Below are positions 43,255-54,799 of a stretch of 64,000 nt of DNA, one piece after another. Origin of the DNA: Larix kaempferi (Eukaryota; Streptophyta; Pinopsida; Pinales; Pinaceae); the NCBI GenBank assembly GCA_027924585.1, contig BSBM01000140.1:9039001-9103000 (forward strand), read 5' to 3'. Below the pieces are notes generated by a model, which made no database searches, had not been told where the DNA came from, and saw only the letters and a list, made by a program, of their open reading frames with translations. Position 1 is the stretch's first letter. Every line of letters begins with the position of its first letter. Both the position numbers and the translations under genes were made by a program.

Positions 43255-44319
43255 TTATACAACTTAACGAGAACTTTATACTCAAAACGAGAACTCCAAC
43301 CATAAGTGCCACTCATATTTTTGCATAAAAAACACCAAAAAACAACCTCAAATCAAACAGTGGTGCTACCAGTAGCACCACTTTTTGATTTGGGGTTAAA
43401 AATATAGAAATGGACCAAAACAATCGTTATTGTTGTTTACAAAAACTTTAAAATCAAACCCTGAATTGAAAACTAATGCTACTAGTAGCACACTTTTTCA
43501 AAAAATGGCAACATTATATCATTGTATTATAATTTAAAATTGTATTCATTAAATCTCTTAGTAACACTATGTAAAACTATCACTTAGTTTAACACAAATT
43601 ATTCAAGAAATTATTTGACCACTCTTTCCATATAAAATAAAATCATTTATGATATTATTCATAATAAAAACCATGTATTAAACCATAGAATGTAGAAATT
43701 ATGATATTTAAGCATACAAGAGAGGAAATGCAATATCACCCTTTTTTTTGGGGGGGGGGGGGGAGGGGGGGGCTAAAATTACAACTTTCTAGAAACGATG
43801 TGTGGCATCATTGCAGTTGAAACCCTAAATCAACCCCCGAATTGAAAAACGGACCTCCTAGAATCACTATCATTTTTATTCGAGGTTAAAATTAAAAAAA
43901 CAATCTGAAAATTCAAACCACAAAACTTATTAAAGAAAAAATCAAAAACCAAATTAAAAAAAAAAATCAATTTTTTTTTACAACCTCACAATAAAATTTA
44001 TAAACAAAAAATGAAAAAAAAAATCTATAAAAAATTGTAAAAAGTAAATCAAAATAAAACACTAATTTCAAAATTTCAAAAAAAACACAAATTAAAAAAA
44101 AACATTTAAAAAAATTCAACAAATAAAAAAATTAAAATATTTCAATTGAAAAAAAAATTAAAAATATTTCAAAATAAAACAAAACTTTTAAAAATAAAAA
44201 CAAAATTAAAAAAAAGTTAAAAAAACAAAAGTTAAAAGTTAAAAATTAAATTTTAAAACAAAATTTAAAAAAACATTTAACAACAATAAATTTGAAATTA
44301 AAAATTAAAAAAAAAAACC
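43255..44319. other. Element L interior, A-rich low-complexity DNA
   Basis: Two related stem-like motifs, tgctaccagtagca (about 43363) and tgctactagtagca (about 43474). A G run lies at 43751-43771. From about 43880 to 44315 the plus strand is strongly A-rich. No coding content. Confidence 0.6.
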
Positions 44320-44682
44320 TACCCCACGTCCCCCCGTCCCCCTCCCTCGTCCCCTCCATCCTCCACCCTCCCCTCTCACTCCCCCTCCCTCTTCCCCCCT
44401 CCCTGCCCCTCGCCCCCTCAACCCGCCACCCCCCCTCCCCCTCCCTGCCTCGCACCCACTTCCCACACACCCCCCTTCACAGCAAGTCGTGATTCTAAGA
44501 ATCGAGTTGCCGTTGAGGGGCGATGCTTGGGTGGAGAAGTGAGCAGAAGGGGGAGGGCAGCAAGGTGAGGGGGCACAGGGAGAGGAGAGGGAGGGGGAGG
44601 GGGGAACGAGGAGGGGGAAGTGGGGCGCGAGGTGGGTGGAGGGGGGAAGGGGGAGGGGGAAGTGGGGCACAGGGAGGGGGAG
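44320..44682. repeat. Polypyrimidine arm, spacer and purine-rich arm of a foldback
   Basis: 44320-44480 is almost pure C/T (blocks of ccccctccct). After a ~50-bp mixed spacer, 44540-44682 is almost pure G/A. The purine arm is interrupted at 44682 by Gypsy-3 and continues at 49081-49185. Before that insertion the arms formed a large imperfect inverted repeat. Confidence 0.8.
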
Positions 44683-45052
44683 TGTGAAGAACCTGCAATA
44701 ATTAATTAATGAAAACACACGAGATAGCAGAAATAACAGAACTCATAATCGCTTTGTTGATCGCAGGCCACTTCGAGGGGGAAAGCTCAATACAAATAAA
44801 TTCACGGTGCCTTTATTGGCCTCAACACACACTTATATACTAATTCTATGCCCAATACTATGGGTCAATACCATGGGACATATAATACTACGGGATGACT
44901 TACAAAGCATATGCGTCCAATACTATGGGTCAATACCATGGGCTAATACAAACTATGGATCAACAAATACTATGGGACGACCTACAAAGCATATGCGTCC
45001 AACAACAATATACTAACAAAGTGAAGAGAAGGGTTGACACGGGTTCCTAACA
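44683..45052 (-). repeat. Left (3') LTR of Gypsy-3
   Basis: tgtgaagaacctgc...gggttcctaaca. Contains repeated ctatgggtcaataccatggg motifs. Confidence 0.95.
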
Positions 45053-45066
45053 TCCCCTCTCCCTTA
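45053..45066 (-). promoter_or_regulatory. PPT of Gypsy-3
   Basis: Minus-strand AAGGGAGAGGGGA directly inside the left LTR. Confidence 0.8.
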
Positions 45067-45954
45067 GAAAAAGCTTTGTCCTTAAAGCTTTAGATGTGGA
45101 AATTGATGCAGAATCTGGAGTGGTTCCCGTGTAGCATCCTCGGGTTGCATTCCGGGCCACTGACTCCTTTTGAGTTTTAGGGAGGATTGCTTGGAAGCAT
45201 GTAGACTAAGAAGAACCATATAAACTGTGTGAAAAGTGCACTCAGAATGGTGTTGATTGGCTTGTTGTTTCAGTTGAATTATTGCCATGTGAAGATTGTC
45301 CTGCAGAATGAGAAGAATCTGATCACGGTTTTGAAGAGTTGAGTCAATTGCCTGAACTGGGGAGATGCTGAGGGTGTATGGAAGAAGAACTGGCGGTGCC
45401 TGTCCATAGACTGCTTCATATGGTGTCCTTTTAGCTGTGGTATTGTACCACTAGACCGCTTCTAGGAAATGCATAGAAATAGTTGTCCAAATCTCTGTAG
45501 GGATGGGCAAGGGTTCGAGCAGTCCCGAAAGGAGTGTCGTTTCACCCTTGTTGACCGGGAAAGTATCACAGTCAACCACCATCTAGTGAATTGTCATTTT
45601 CAGTCCCTTCCCAAAGAAGTTACATTGTTCTCGGTCATACGTTTTGAGGAACCCAGAGCGCCCTGCCGATGAAGAAGCATGGAGTTCATAGAAGAGATAG
45701 CCCCGTTGAACATATTACAACCAATTTGGAACAAGAAAAGAAATATCTATAAGATAAATTGGGTCATCAAATGTGCGAGAAGGAGCATCTGCCACCATAT
45801 TTTCCTTACCCTTCTTGTAAGTGATCACATAGGTAGAACCCATGAGTTGGATAGCCCATTTTAGGTGTTCTGAGAAGGAGACCCATTGTTCCAGGAAATT
45901 TTCCAGACTCTGGAGATCAGTCTTGATGCATAAATAATTCCCTAATAGGTATGG
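45067..45954 (-). pseudogene. Gypsy-3 integrase and RNase H remnants
   Basis: 45470-45380 encodes a WYNTTAKRTPYEAVYGQAPP block typical of the late integrase core. 45288-45082 is the C-terminal region (MAIIQLKQQANQHHSECTF). Further right, 45950-45750 has RNase H-like LGNYLCIKTDLQSLENFLEQ and YKKGKENMVADAPSR. Stops and a frame change are frequent, and the DDE core is not present. Confidence 0.7.
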
Positions 45955-46481
45955 CTACCACTTTTGTACTGCATGCAAAATAGCCAACATTTTGTGTTGA
46001 GATGTAGATGCGGCTAAATTCTTACCGGAAAGGTCTCTTGAAGGCGACAAGCCCATTGGTTCAGCAAAGACACCTGCATATCTATCCAAGGAAGTAGTGG
46101 AGACCGTTGATGGGTGCATCTCAATGGAATGGAGTTGAGTGATGACACCATGTGAATTCTTCTTAAGGATCTTTTCCAAGCGATGTGAACTGATGATGCG
46201 GAGAGACCCTTGTTGTAAGCCCGTAAATTTGTGTTGTTTCCCATTGACTGAAAACTGCATCCAAAGTTTAGTAAAATCCCATAAGATGGGGCCAAGTGTG
46301 CGTAACCATTGAACACCCAAAACCACATCACATCCGCCTAGGGATAAGAAAAACATGTTAGAGCGCAGGTTATAATCTTCTAGAGAGATACACACATTGT
46401 GACACTTCCCCTTGCAAGGTAAGGTGCCCCCATTGGCAACCATGACTTCAAAGTTGGAGCAAGGATGGACAAAACAATCAG
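45955..46481 (-). pseudogene. Gypsy-3 late protease and deleted RT region
   Basis: 46443-45955 continues the protease with GGCDVVLGVQWLRTLGPI, then SLDRYAGVFAEPMGLSPSRD, the usual linker before RT. It then jumps straight to HKMLAILHAVQKW of RNase H. The RT between these two is absent, so the deletion breakpoint lies near 46040-46000. Confidence 0.8.
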
Positions 46482-46482
46482 C

Positions 46483-46740
46483 CTATTTGGCGATCCGAGT
46501 GTCAATGAAGTTATGAGTGCTACCAGAATCAATGAGTATTGTAAGAGGAAGATTCTTGAAGTAACCCATGACCCACATTGTTTGGGGGGTGGTGACATCG
46601 GATAAAGCATGGAGAGATATCTCTGGTTGGTCGTCCTGAGATGGGGGGTCAATAGGAAGTTCCTGAATGTCGACCTGATCATCCATTGTATCTGGAGCTT
46701 CTTCACCAATTTTAGAGGCAGGTGGAGAATCCATATCCAA
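46483..46740 (-). pseudogene. Gypsy-3 protease N-terminal part
   Basis: Carries LTILIDSGSTHNFIDTRIA, a canonical aspartic-protease active site, just after an acidic gag linker. A TAG at 46483 interrupts it from the rest. A CCHC knuckle (CYNCDDKF...GHKC) lies just upstream near 46800 with an in-frame stop inside it. Confidence 0.85.
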
Positions 46741-46887
46741 GAGATAGAGCTTTTGTTGAACACATTTATGTCCTCAAGTGAATTTATCATCACAATTATA
46801 ACAAAGCCCTTTTTCTTTGTGTGCCTGCATCTCTGTTTCAGACAAATGCTTGATAGGAGTTGGTCGAGGAGCTGGCGGGATGGGAGG

Positions 46888-47592
46888 TCATTGAGAACCC
46901 ATATTTCGGAAGGGAACAAAAGTGGGTTTGGAGCGTTGTTGGGCTGCAATCTTGTCTTCTACCAACTTATCCAACCCCAGGGTTTCCTTCATTGTGTTGG
47001 AACACAACAATTTAACCTCTGAGCGGATTTCATCCTTAAGACCACTGATAAAACAACTCCTGTAGAATTCATCAAACAATCCTTCTGTGTGATTGGCTAG
47101 TTTCTCAAATTATGTCTGATACTCTCTCACAGTGCCAATTTGGCGAAGTTTAGTGAGGGCTCCTGTGAAGTCATCAAAAACACTTGGAACAAATCGTTGC
47201 AAAAGGAGCTGGCAAAAATCTCGCCATTTTGGCTCTTCATGAGCCTTGATGTACCAACGGTACCATTGCAGAGCTTCCTATTCCAAATGAAATGATGCAA
47301 GCGAAACTTTGTTGACATCAAAAGTATTATGCAGACTGAAATATTGTTCTGCACAGTAGATCCATCCAGTCAGACCGATACCATTGAAGCGAGGAAAATC
47401 AAGCTTCGGACCACGGAAATTTCTGGAAGAAGGGAACCCATTGTCTGATGAAGACTCGGACTGTCGTTTGTTGTTCATGGTTGAATGCTCAAGATGGAGG
47501 CCAAGAAATTTTTCATTTAGATTATGGAGTTTGGTTTGGATGGCTGCAAGTGCTTCTTCCATGGTTTTTGCTCCTGCGCGGGTGCTAACCAT
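46888..47592 (-). pseudogene. Gypsy-3 gag
   Basis: ATG at 47592 opens MVSTRAGAKTMEEALAAI, a common start of plant Gypsy gag, followed by LDFPRFNGIGLTGWIYCAEQ and NKVSLASFHLE. In-frame stops occur at 47278 and near 47115, and again at 46888. Between them the gag domain is still readable (ALQWYRWY, FFRSCF-like, SGLKDEIRSEV). Confidence 0.85.
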
Positions 47593-48696
47593 AACCAAGA
47601 GTTTTTTTTTGGGGGGGGGGAATGGGTAAAAAAACACAAACAAAAGCTTATTTAGTAAAGGAAAATTTGGATTTGGGAAAAAATCTGATGCGTAATTGGA
47701 GTTTGACTAAGTTTTGGACACTTTCGAATGGACAGGGAAGCAAAAAATGAGGATTTCAGAAGCAGGGTGAAAGAATGAGAAAATTTGTCAAACAGGCACA
47801 AAGAAGCAGAAATAGGGAATGAACACGGTGGCAAAATTTGGAGGTGAGTGGGTGAAAATTGAAGAAGTTATGGCAAACCCTAAAAATAGACAAATGTGAG
47901 ATTTCTGGCTTTGGGACGTAGAATTTGGGATAGGGTCCTCAGGAATGAAATATGCAGAATGGGATTGCAGGGGTGTCCAGGAATTTTCAAGGGAAACAGA
48001 GCTAAAACAAGGGAGATATGGAGAAAAAATGGAACATAAATGGATCTGATGGCACGGAAGGGATCAGAACAATTGGATCTGCAATGGCGCCGAATGGATA
48101 AAAAATGGCTGGAGCTGAAACAACTTTCAGAATGGATATGAAACGACTGGATCTGGAATGGCTTTCAAAATGGATCTGAAACGGCTAGATCTGAAACGAC
48201 AGGATCTGGAATGGCTTTCAGAATGGATCTGAAACGAATGGATCTGAAATGGCTCAGAATGGATCTGAAACAACGTGGAAGTGATCGGCAACAGTTTAGA
48301 TGAAAATAGATATGGACCCCAGGTATGTTCGACTTCCTAACAGTTCAGGGTTTTCACTCGGCCACCAATGTTGTCTGACGGCTTCGTATTGGGGTAGTAC
48401 CCCTCACTCCACGGCTCAGGTAAAACTGATAACCGCTTTGCCAAAAACAACAGCTCTTGGTTTACCTCACAAGTGGGAACTAGTCAATTAGGTAGGGGTC
48501 ATTTCCTTTTTGCTGGCAGGTCCTCTCAATGGGCCAGCTACTTTTGGGTTCCTATGGTACTCCTCACAATTATTTTTAGGGCTTATGCCCAAGTACTTCC
48601 CATAGTTAAGCAGATATGGATTATTCCTAGATCCGAACTTGCAACAGATGCGAAAAAAAATTTGGCGAAAATTCCACCCAACGAGCCCAAGAAAGT
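47593..48696 (-). other. Gypsy-3 leader with minisatellite
   Basis: Non-coding. 48040-48290 holds repeated aatggatctgaaacg / ggatctggaatggc units of irregular period. A homopolymer T/G junction lies at 47602-47620. Confidence 0.65.
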
Positions 48697-48708
48697 GCTC
48701 CGATACCA
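48697..48708 (-). promoter_or_regulatory. PBS of Gypsy-3
   Basis: Minus-strand TGGTATCGGAGC, two bases inside the LTR; iMet-like with one mismatch. Confidence 0.85.
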
Positions 48709-48710
48709 GA

Positions 48711-49080
48711 TGTGAAAAACCTGCAATAATTAATTAATGAAAACACATGAGATAGCAGAAATAACAGAACTCATAATCACTTTATTGATCGCGGGCCACT
48801 TTGAGGGGGAAAGCTCAATACAAATAACTTCACGGTGCCTTCATTGGCCTCAACACACACTTATATACTAAGTCTATGTCCAATACTACGGGTCAATACC
48901 ATGGGACATATAATACTACGGGACGACTTACAAAGCATATGCGTCCATTACTATGGGTCAATACCATGGTCTAATACAAGCTATGGATCAATAAATACTA
49001 CGAGACGACTTACAAAGCATATGCGTCCAACAACAATATACTTACAAAGTAAAGAGAAGGGTTGACACGGGTTCCTAACA
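48711..49080 (-). repeat. Right (5') LTR of Gypsy-3
   Basis: tgtgaaaaacctgc...gggttcctaaca, 370 bp, same length as the left copy. Confidence 0.95.
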
Positions 49081-49420
49081 GGGAGGCGGAGGGAAGGGTG
49101 TTGGATGGAGGGGGGAATGGGGTGGAGGATGGGGTAGGGGAGAGGGGAGAGAGGGGAGGGGGACGAGGGGAGGTGGGGGTGGGTTTTTTTATTTTTTATT
49201 TTGTTAAATTTTTATTTTTATTTTTAATTTTTGTTTTTCAATTTTTTGTAAAGTTTTATTTAATTCATTTTTTTTATTTTTCTTTTAAGATATTTAAAAT
49301 GTTTAGATTTGTATATAAAAAGATAAAAATGCATTAAAATTTTGAAATCTCTTTTTTTTCTATTTTTTTACAAATTTGACCATAACAATGATTTTTTTAA
49401 GAGAAAAATTTAAAGAAAAA
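49081..49420. repeat. Continuation of Element L purine arm and T-rich arm
   Basis: 49081-49185 is G/A-rich and complements 44320-44480 imperfectly. 49186-49400 is T-rich and complements the A-rich stretch left of 44315. An (at)n microsatellite follows at about 49431-49451. Confidence 0.75.
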
Positions 49421-49679
49421 ACTCCCAAAATATATATATATATATATATATTTCATTATAACTAGCTTCCAAAAAATAAAATAAAAATAAAAATGAATAT
49501 ATTTTTTCATTATAATTAGTTACTAAATGTATTTTTTTTGTAAAATTTGAAAAAACGTCTTTGTAAATAAAAATTATAGTTTTTTAATGACCAAGAAGAT
49601 TCAAAATCGCAAAAAAATGGCTTAAAATGAAAAAATGTGCTACAAGTATACACACTTTTTGAAACAGAGGTAAAAACAG

Positions 49680-49907
49680 CTACTCAAATTGACCCCCAAA
49701 AAAACAAGAACAATGTCGGGTTCTCATCAAGTTGTATAATATGTTAGGAGAATATGATAAGAGAATGGAGTATCTAAGTTCTTCTTCAACAATAGAGGTT
49801 CGAATGTCTTCTCTTGGATCAACTGCATATGAATAGGAGAAATCAAAGTTCTCATAAACTTCCACTGCAACAGGAGAAGGAGTCACTTCAAGGAGACTTT
49901 CACCCAT
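49680..49907 (-). CDS. Small ORF near the 5' LTR of Element L, unknown
   Basis: ATG at 49907 and 75 codons. The first 60 residues are acidic (SPVAVEVYENFDFSYSYAVD, REDIRTSIVEEE); the tail looks like non-coding read-through. It lies about 275 bases downstream of the PBS, in the place of a first exon or gag start. It shares orientation with the 42670-43254 ORF, and the two could be exons of one transcript, but no matching donor site was established. Confidence 0.35.
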   Translation of the reverse strand: MGESLLEVTPSPVAVEVYENFDFSYSYAVDPREDIRTSIVEEELRYSILLSYSPNILYNLMRTRHCSCFFGGQFE

Positions 49908-50170
49908 TCGAACTTGTGTTGAAATTTATGCCATATGATCTTCAGTACCTACAAATCAAACTTTCTAGAAAATATTATACTGGAGAACTATCTGGATCTA
50001 TCTAAGTTATGATATTTGCTTTAGTTAGTAGGCACATTCAGGAGTGCATCACACCTGGGTAGACTCCAATGGATAAACCAAAGGACTCAAGGCAATTTCC
50101 CCAGGAATTATGTGGTAACTCCACTACTTCTAATCTGTTACTGCAAGTAGCCATCAATCTAAGGTCCCTA

Positions 50171-50182
50171 AGATCTGATACC
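50171..50182 (-). promoter_or_regulatory. PBS of Element L
   Basis: Minus-strand TGGTATCAGATC, directly adjoining the right LTR; iMet type with one mismatch. Confidence 0.85.
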
Positions 50183-50902
50183 ATGTGGAAATGCTAAATA
50201 GGTTCAAGACCATACAAGAATTTACACAAGCCAGGATCTAGAAACAAAGTAGTCCTCACCAAGAATTTACACAGAGATTAGCAGAAATAATAAGAAATAT
50301 TGAAGCAAAAACATAAGAGAGAGAACTCAATTGATGTAAAATTCATCTCTGTATTATTCATCAATAAGAATACAATATATAATACATCTCATAGAGAGAA
50401 TTCGAATGTCATGGAGGCAACTTGAGTAGCTCACATTGGTAGGCTTAGAATAGGACAAATCTCCATCTATGGCAAGTATCTATCTCCAACTCATATATAA
50501 TGGTCACGAATTGGCTAAGTGGGCCTAGGTTTACAATGAGCGACCAAAAAACAAGCAGTGGGTGGCTTTTCAAGAGAAAATGAAGGAAGATGTTGAGGCA
50601 GAAAAGAAGAAAGGTTTCCCAAGTCATCCAAGCGCACTAGCTCATCCAAATCCACGTGAAAAGCAGAACAAAGCTGCTTTAAACTCACAAAATATGGAAA
50701 AAAGTAGGATAAAGCAGAAGTAGCGCTCTAGCTCATAAAACACAGTAAAAGCTGGAACTAAAGAAAAAAGAGGGCACTATAGTGGGTAAACTTGACCAAG
50801 GTGGGTTAAAAATGTGCTAGGAAGCCTAACTAACATAGTCTAAACACCTAGGAACCAAATAATGGCATAAACTAAGGTCTAGATGGTTAAATTATTCCAA
50901 CA
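50183..50902 (-). repeat. Right (5') LTR of Element L
   Basis: tgtggaaatgc...ttattccaaca, 720 bp, with TG...CA ends. It aligns with the left copy throughout with scattered substitutions and small indels. Confidence 0.92.
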
Positions 50903-52195
50903 CTATCCTCATTCTTTACATCCACAAAGTCTTCAATCTAGCAACCAAGCAAGGTTTCCCTAATCCTTGGACTTAGAGCCTGATTATTCCTATCTTTAAA
51001 AGTGGTGATAAAGATAACCCCTCTAATTATTGGACCATTATGATTAGCCCTCTCTTAGCCAAGCTTTACATTATCATCTTAGAAAATAAAATCAACATAT
51101 GGCTAGAAAGTGAAGGTAAGCGGGCTAAGGGTCAAACGGGCTTTAGAAGACATAACTTTACCACATACCACCTTGTTACGCTTAGGATCATTGTGGATAT
51201 TTTCGTAATAGTAAATCCAATCTCTTATTTTTCTTTGTGGACTTTAGGAAATCTTTCGATACATTTCCTAGAAAAAACTTGTGGAATAAATTAGAAGAGC
51301 TCAAGGTTCCTTTCGAGCTGAGAGCTACCACGATAAGGTTGTATGGGATTTTCATTACCAAGTTTAAGAGCACTAACGGGTGGTCAAACGTCATTAATTA
51401 TAATATTGGATTTAAGCAAGGTTTCCCCCTCTCCCCTACCCTTTTCTATATATACATTGATAAGCTAGAAAGTTGTTTAGAAGAAGTAAGTTGCGCTGGC
51501 ACGACCTTAGCTAGAATAGTTGTCATCCTCCTTCTCTGTGCGAATGATATAGTTCTTATGGAAAGGTGTCCATTTAAGCAATTAAAATCTCTCAAAGATT
51601 TCTGCTCTAATATGGGTATGACTGTTAACACCAACAAAACAAAAGATATGATTATACAATCCAAGAAGGGCACTTATGCTAATTTTTTTTATGAAAACAA
51701 CAACTTGGAGGAAGCGTATTTTTACAAACATCTCCAAATTCATATTCATCATAAGCTTAACTGGAACTATAACATTGAAAAGGATTAATTGAGGGTGGAA
51801 AGCATATTTTAGCCTTGAAAACAATTGTAAGTCCACAAACCTTGTGATGAGGGATAAAAAGAAGTTCATTTTTTAAACTCTCGTCACTCCCGTTACCTTT
51901 TATGACTATGAAGATTGGAGTTGCAACATCTCCAGAGAGTCCTAGAGAAAGATTGAACAAATCCACAAGCGTGTATAATGTATAGCCTCAAAATTAAAAG
52001 CAATACACCCTACCCTATTTTCCTAATAGAAGTGTGTTCCCCCCTATTGAGAGCATCGCTATGACTAGATACTTGTCATACAAGTACAAGATAAATAACA
52101 TGGGAGAGCATAGGCTTCCTAAAATCACTTTAAAATCCAATCAAAACCACCTACAACTTAAGACAGGATGGTAGACGCCATGGCTTGGTTAAACC
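50903..52195 (+). pseudogene. LINE reverse transcriptase (segment 2)
   Basis: LINE sequence continues here with IHKVFNLATKQGFP and LIIPIFKSGDKDN (RT block 0-1). It then has GQTGFRRH, MDFRKSFDTFPRKNLW (51237 on; block A with its Asp), GFKQGFPLSPTLFYIYID (block B) and LLLCANDIVLM. The last is the catalytic block C, where YADD is expected, so both Tyr and the first Asp are lost. RKIEQIHKR-like and YLSYKYKINNMGEHRLPK stretches follow up to the Element X insertion. Several stops and frame changes are present. Confidence 0.88.
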
Positions 52196-54254
52196 TGTTA
52201 TAACTAGAGTTTGCCCCCTGACTGCTTAGGTTCAAAGCCTAGGGAATCTTTAAAATTATTGAAAGGATGACTAGATTTGTAAGTTGAAAAGAAGATGAAT
52301 ATAACAAAGATTAGGCTAACAGATGAGAATACTGAACAATGGATGTATGAACATGACAGACTTGAATGAGATAATACAAGTATGAACTTGCAAAAGGAGA
52401 GGTCAAGTTTGCTCAGATCATTAATAAACATATAAACCATCCATAAGAATCCAAATATAGGAAAGAATCATGGGTAAAAAAAAACATTTATCATTTCAAA
52501 TTAAGCAAATAGGCTCATCTCAAAAGAAATCACTTCAAAGCATTCTTAAAACAGATTGACAAGTACATGCCTGCAAAATAAAAAAATAGCAGTCTGATCT
52601 CCAATTACACTCGCAGCCCTCTCGGCCAGAACTCTTCCTCTCCCTTTTTCAATCTCAATTATGAAATTTATAACAATTTCAATTCCTAAACCTCTTACTA
52701 CCTTCTCGGGATAAAGATTTAACAACAAACTAAACATAGAAGCAATCTCGAACTGTTACAGGGATCAAATGCTAAAATTTTGCCTGTAATGGCTCCACCA
52801 CTAACGATTTGACTGCATGTTTTTGTGTGATTTCGTTTGAATTTCTCTCTTGTTTTAATATGGGTCTCGAGCTACCCAAATTTAGCCCATTGTCTTCAAA
52901 ATGCTGACAAATGTTAATCTTGCAAAGAATCTGGAATTGATCTTTAATTGTTAGGTAATGTAGAGCTGTTGCGATTGAATGTCCTCAGGTCTAGCATAAA
53001 TCCTTGACTATCAATTTTCATGCCTTGTAATACTCTGCCACCTCCTCAGAATCTGGGCATGCATTGTTCACAACAATCCAACTTTGTCGATGAATATTAG
53101 TACCTCACCATCTCTATGACTGATGCTCTGTCTAACGGCCATAATCTTAACATTGAAATCTAGCTTTGAAACACCTTTGACAACTAAATGCATTCATGTG
53201 CATTATCAAATGCCTCTTCACATTCAAAGATTGACCTGACATACAAGAATGCCCAATGTTTGTTGTCTCATTGCCTTTGAAATATGGAGCTATTTTGCCA
53301 AATATAATCTTATGATTATATACTCTGCCATCAAATCTGGAATCGATCCTCCAACTGTATGATGAGTGTTAACAGAAAAAAATGAAATGCCATAGACTCT
53401 GATCTGTTGAAGATTGTATCCCTTTAAATCTGGAAATGGATGAAAATATGGATCATACAATATCTCCGGCACTGTGTTTGATGAATGGCACACTTGGCGT
53501 TCTGTTTTATAATGAGAATAATCCCCCATACAAAGAGACGAGACATACTATATAGTTTATATGCACAAGCGTCTTGATTTCAAGCTAACACGTTGTGCAC
53601 AAAGGTGTGACCCTGGGCTTCCATCATGAGTAAGCTAAGACTGTGTGATGTTTTGCGTTTAATGGTAAGTGAAAGCTTAGTGGATAATCAACGACCAACC
53701 AAAATCTTGCAGAAACGACAAAACATGTAAATGACTTTGAAATAAGATAAATGAAAAGTATGACAACTAGATGCTTCACATGGAGTTTGGCTTTGAATGG
53801 TTTCGAGCTTGGAAAAATGAAGGATTTTGACATTGAGAATAAATGTCTTAACAAGACAAAATACCCAAAGTTGTACCCATAACTTTATTTTTACCCAACC
53901 ATGCTTTTCACATGTAAAGGATGAGGTTGTTCACAAACCTTAAACACATTCTCTTGGTTAACAAACTGAAAACCATTGTATGTGTCTTGCAGATTATTCA
54001 AAGCTTGCCTCATGTCTCCATCAACTGTGAATATAATTACTTCCAGGAAGTTCATAAGCAAGTGCCAATATACTGGTGGTCTTCTCAATATTTACAATTT
54101 TTACTTCTTAAAGCTATGTTGAAATGAAGAGCAAATAGCTAGGATTGACACAGACATTTGAGATTTGACTATTCTGGCAGTGAAAAATGAAGTCTTTCTT
54201 TATAGGTGTGTTGCTTGAATCTAAGAATTTTGTAGGACAGATCTGGTGACAACA
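52196..54254 (-). repeat. Left (3') LTR of Element X
   Basis: tgttataactagagtttgcc...ggtgacaaca, 2059 bp. Against the right copy it lacks about 70 bp near 53045 (present at about 56220-56290) and has about 25 extra bp near 52575. Confidence 0.92.
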
Positions 54255-54799
54255 TCTGGCTTTGGATGGGTATGGCATGCTCCTTGTGAGTTGCCAAGAA
54301 CAAGCAAACCCTGTTCCTTTTCTATTGGGCTGGAGTCTTTATTCATGCAGAACTAGTACACACTAAATCAAACTGAAATAGAAATTGCTTGTGTTGTAAG
54401 CCAATTTCATACTAAAACCAAATAACTGCTCTACTACTGAAAGACCGAGCTGAACAAATGCTCTAAGATGAGCTTATTTATCCACACTTCTACTCTAACC
54501 TTGTAGACATCAAGCTAATCATGTGTAATTCTATTTCTAATGAGACCAGGTTAAAAACTTACTTAGCAATTGAAAACCTGGAATATGCTTCTGTAAAATA
54601 AAGATTGAAGAACTTATAGACAACTCATCATGAATTTGAAACCCATATTTACAATTGAACAAAAATGAATGACCTGAGTTGATAAAAACCTTCATATAAG
54701 CAGTTACTAGATCATAAAAACAATTATAAACCATGTTTTGATTAAATACCTCTGTTTCTTGTTCAAGATAAGTGAACTACCTTTGGATAAGCTCTGACC
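54255..54799 (-). other. Element X interior, 3' part
   Basis: No ORF with support. The PPT next to the left LTR is not clear. Confidence 0.5.

Larger units (their letters stand above)
44683..49080 (-). mobile_element. Gypsy-3: internally deleted Ty3/Gypsy nested in Element L
   Basis: 370-bp LTRs (44683-45052 and 48711-49080), perfect GGGAG TSD (44678-44682, 49081-49085), a PBS and a PPT are all visible. On the minus strand gag and protease are followed by a short RNase H-like piece and then an integrase C-terminal remnant. The RT catalytic core and most of integrase are missing. LTR copies differ at roughly 5% by eye. It is a deletion derivative that could not move by itself. Confidence 0.92.
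41880..50902 (-). mobile_element. Element L: 9-kb non-autonomous LTR element inserted in the LINE
   Basis: Two direct repeats of about 720 bp (41880-42601 and 50183-50902) bound it. A PBS lies inside the right LTR and a PPT inside the left LTR, so the element reads on the minus strand. LINE sequence resumes across it without loss. Candidate TSDs are ttgtc (41875-41879) and ctatc (50903-50907), each one transition away from ctgtc. No gag, protease, RT or integrase of its own is found. It holds a gene-like ORF, a polypyrimidine/polypurine foldback and the nested Gypsy-3. Without Gypsy-3 it is about 4.6 kb, a LARD-like size. Confidence 0.85.

Noticed and set aside
44292-44718. Pro/Gly/Arg-rich open frames
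   Set aside because: They are translations of the C/T-rich and G/A-rich arms; low complexity only.
52204-53854. Several minus-strand ORFs of 60-80 codons and their twins at 55401-57104
   Set aside because: They lie in the two LTR copies of Element X and are hydrophobic, AT-driven readings with frequent stops between them.
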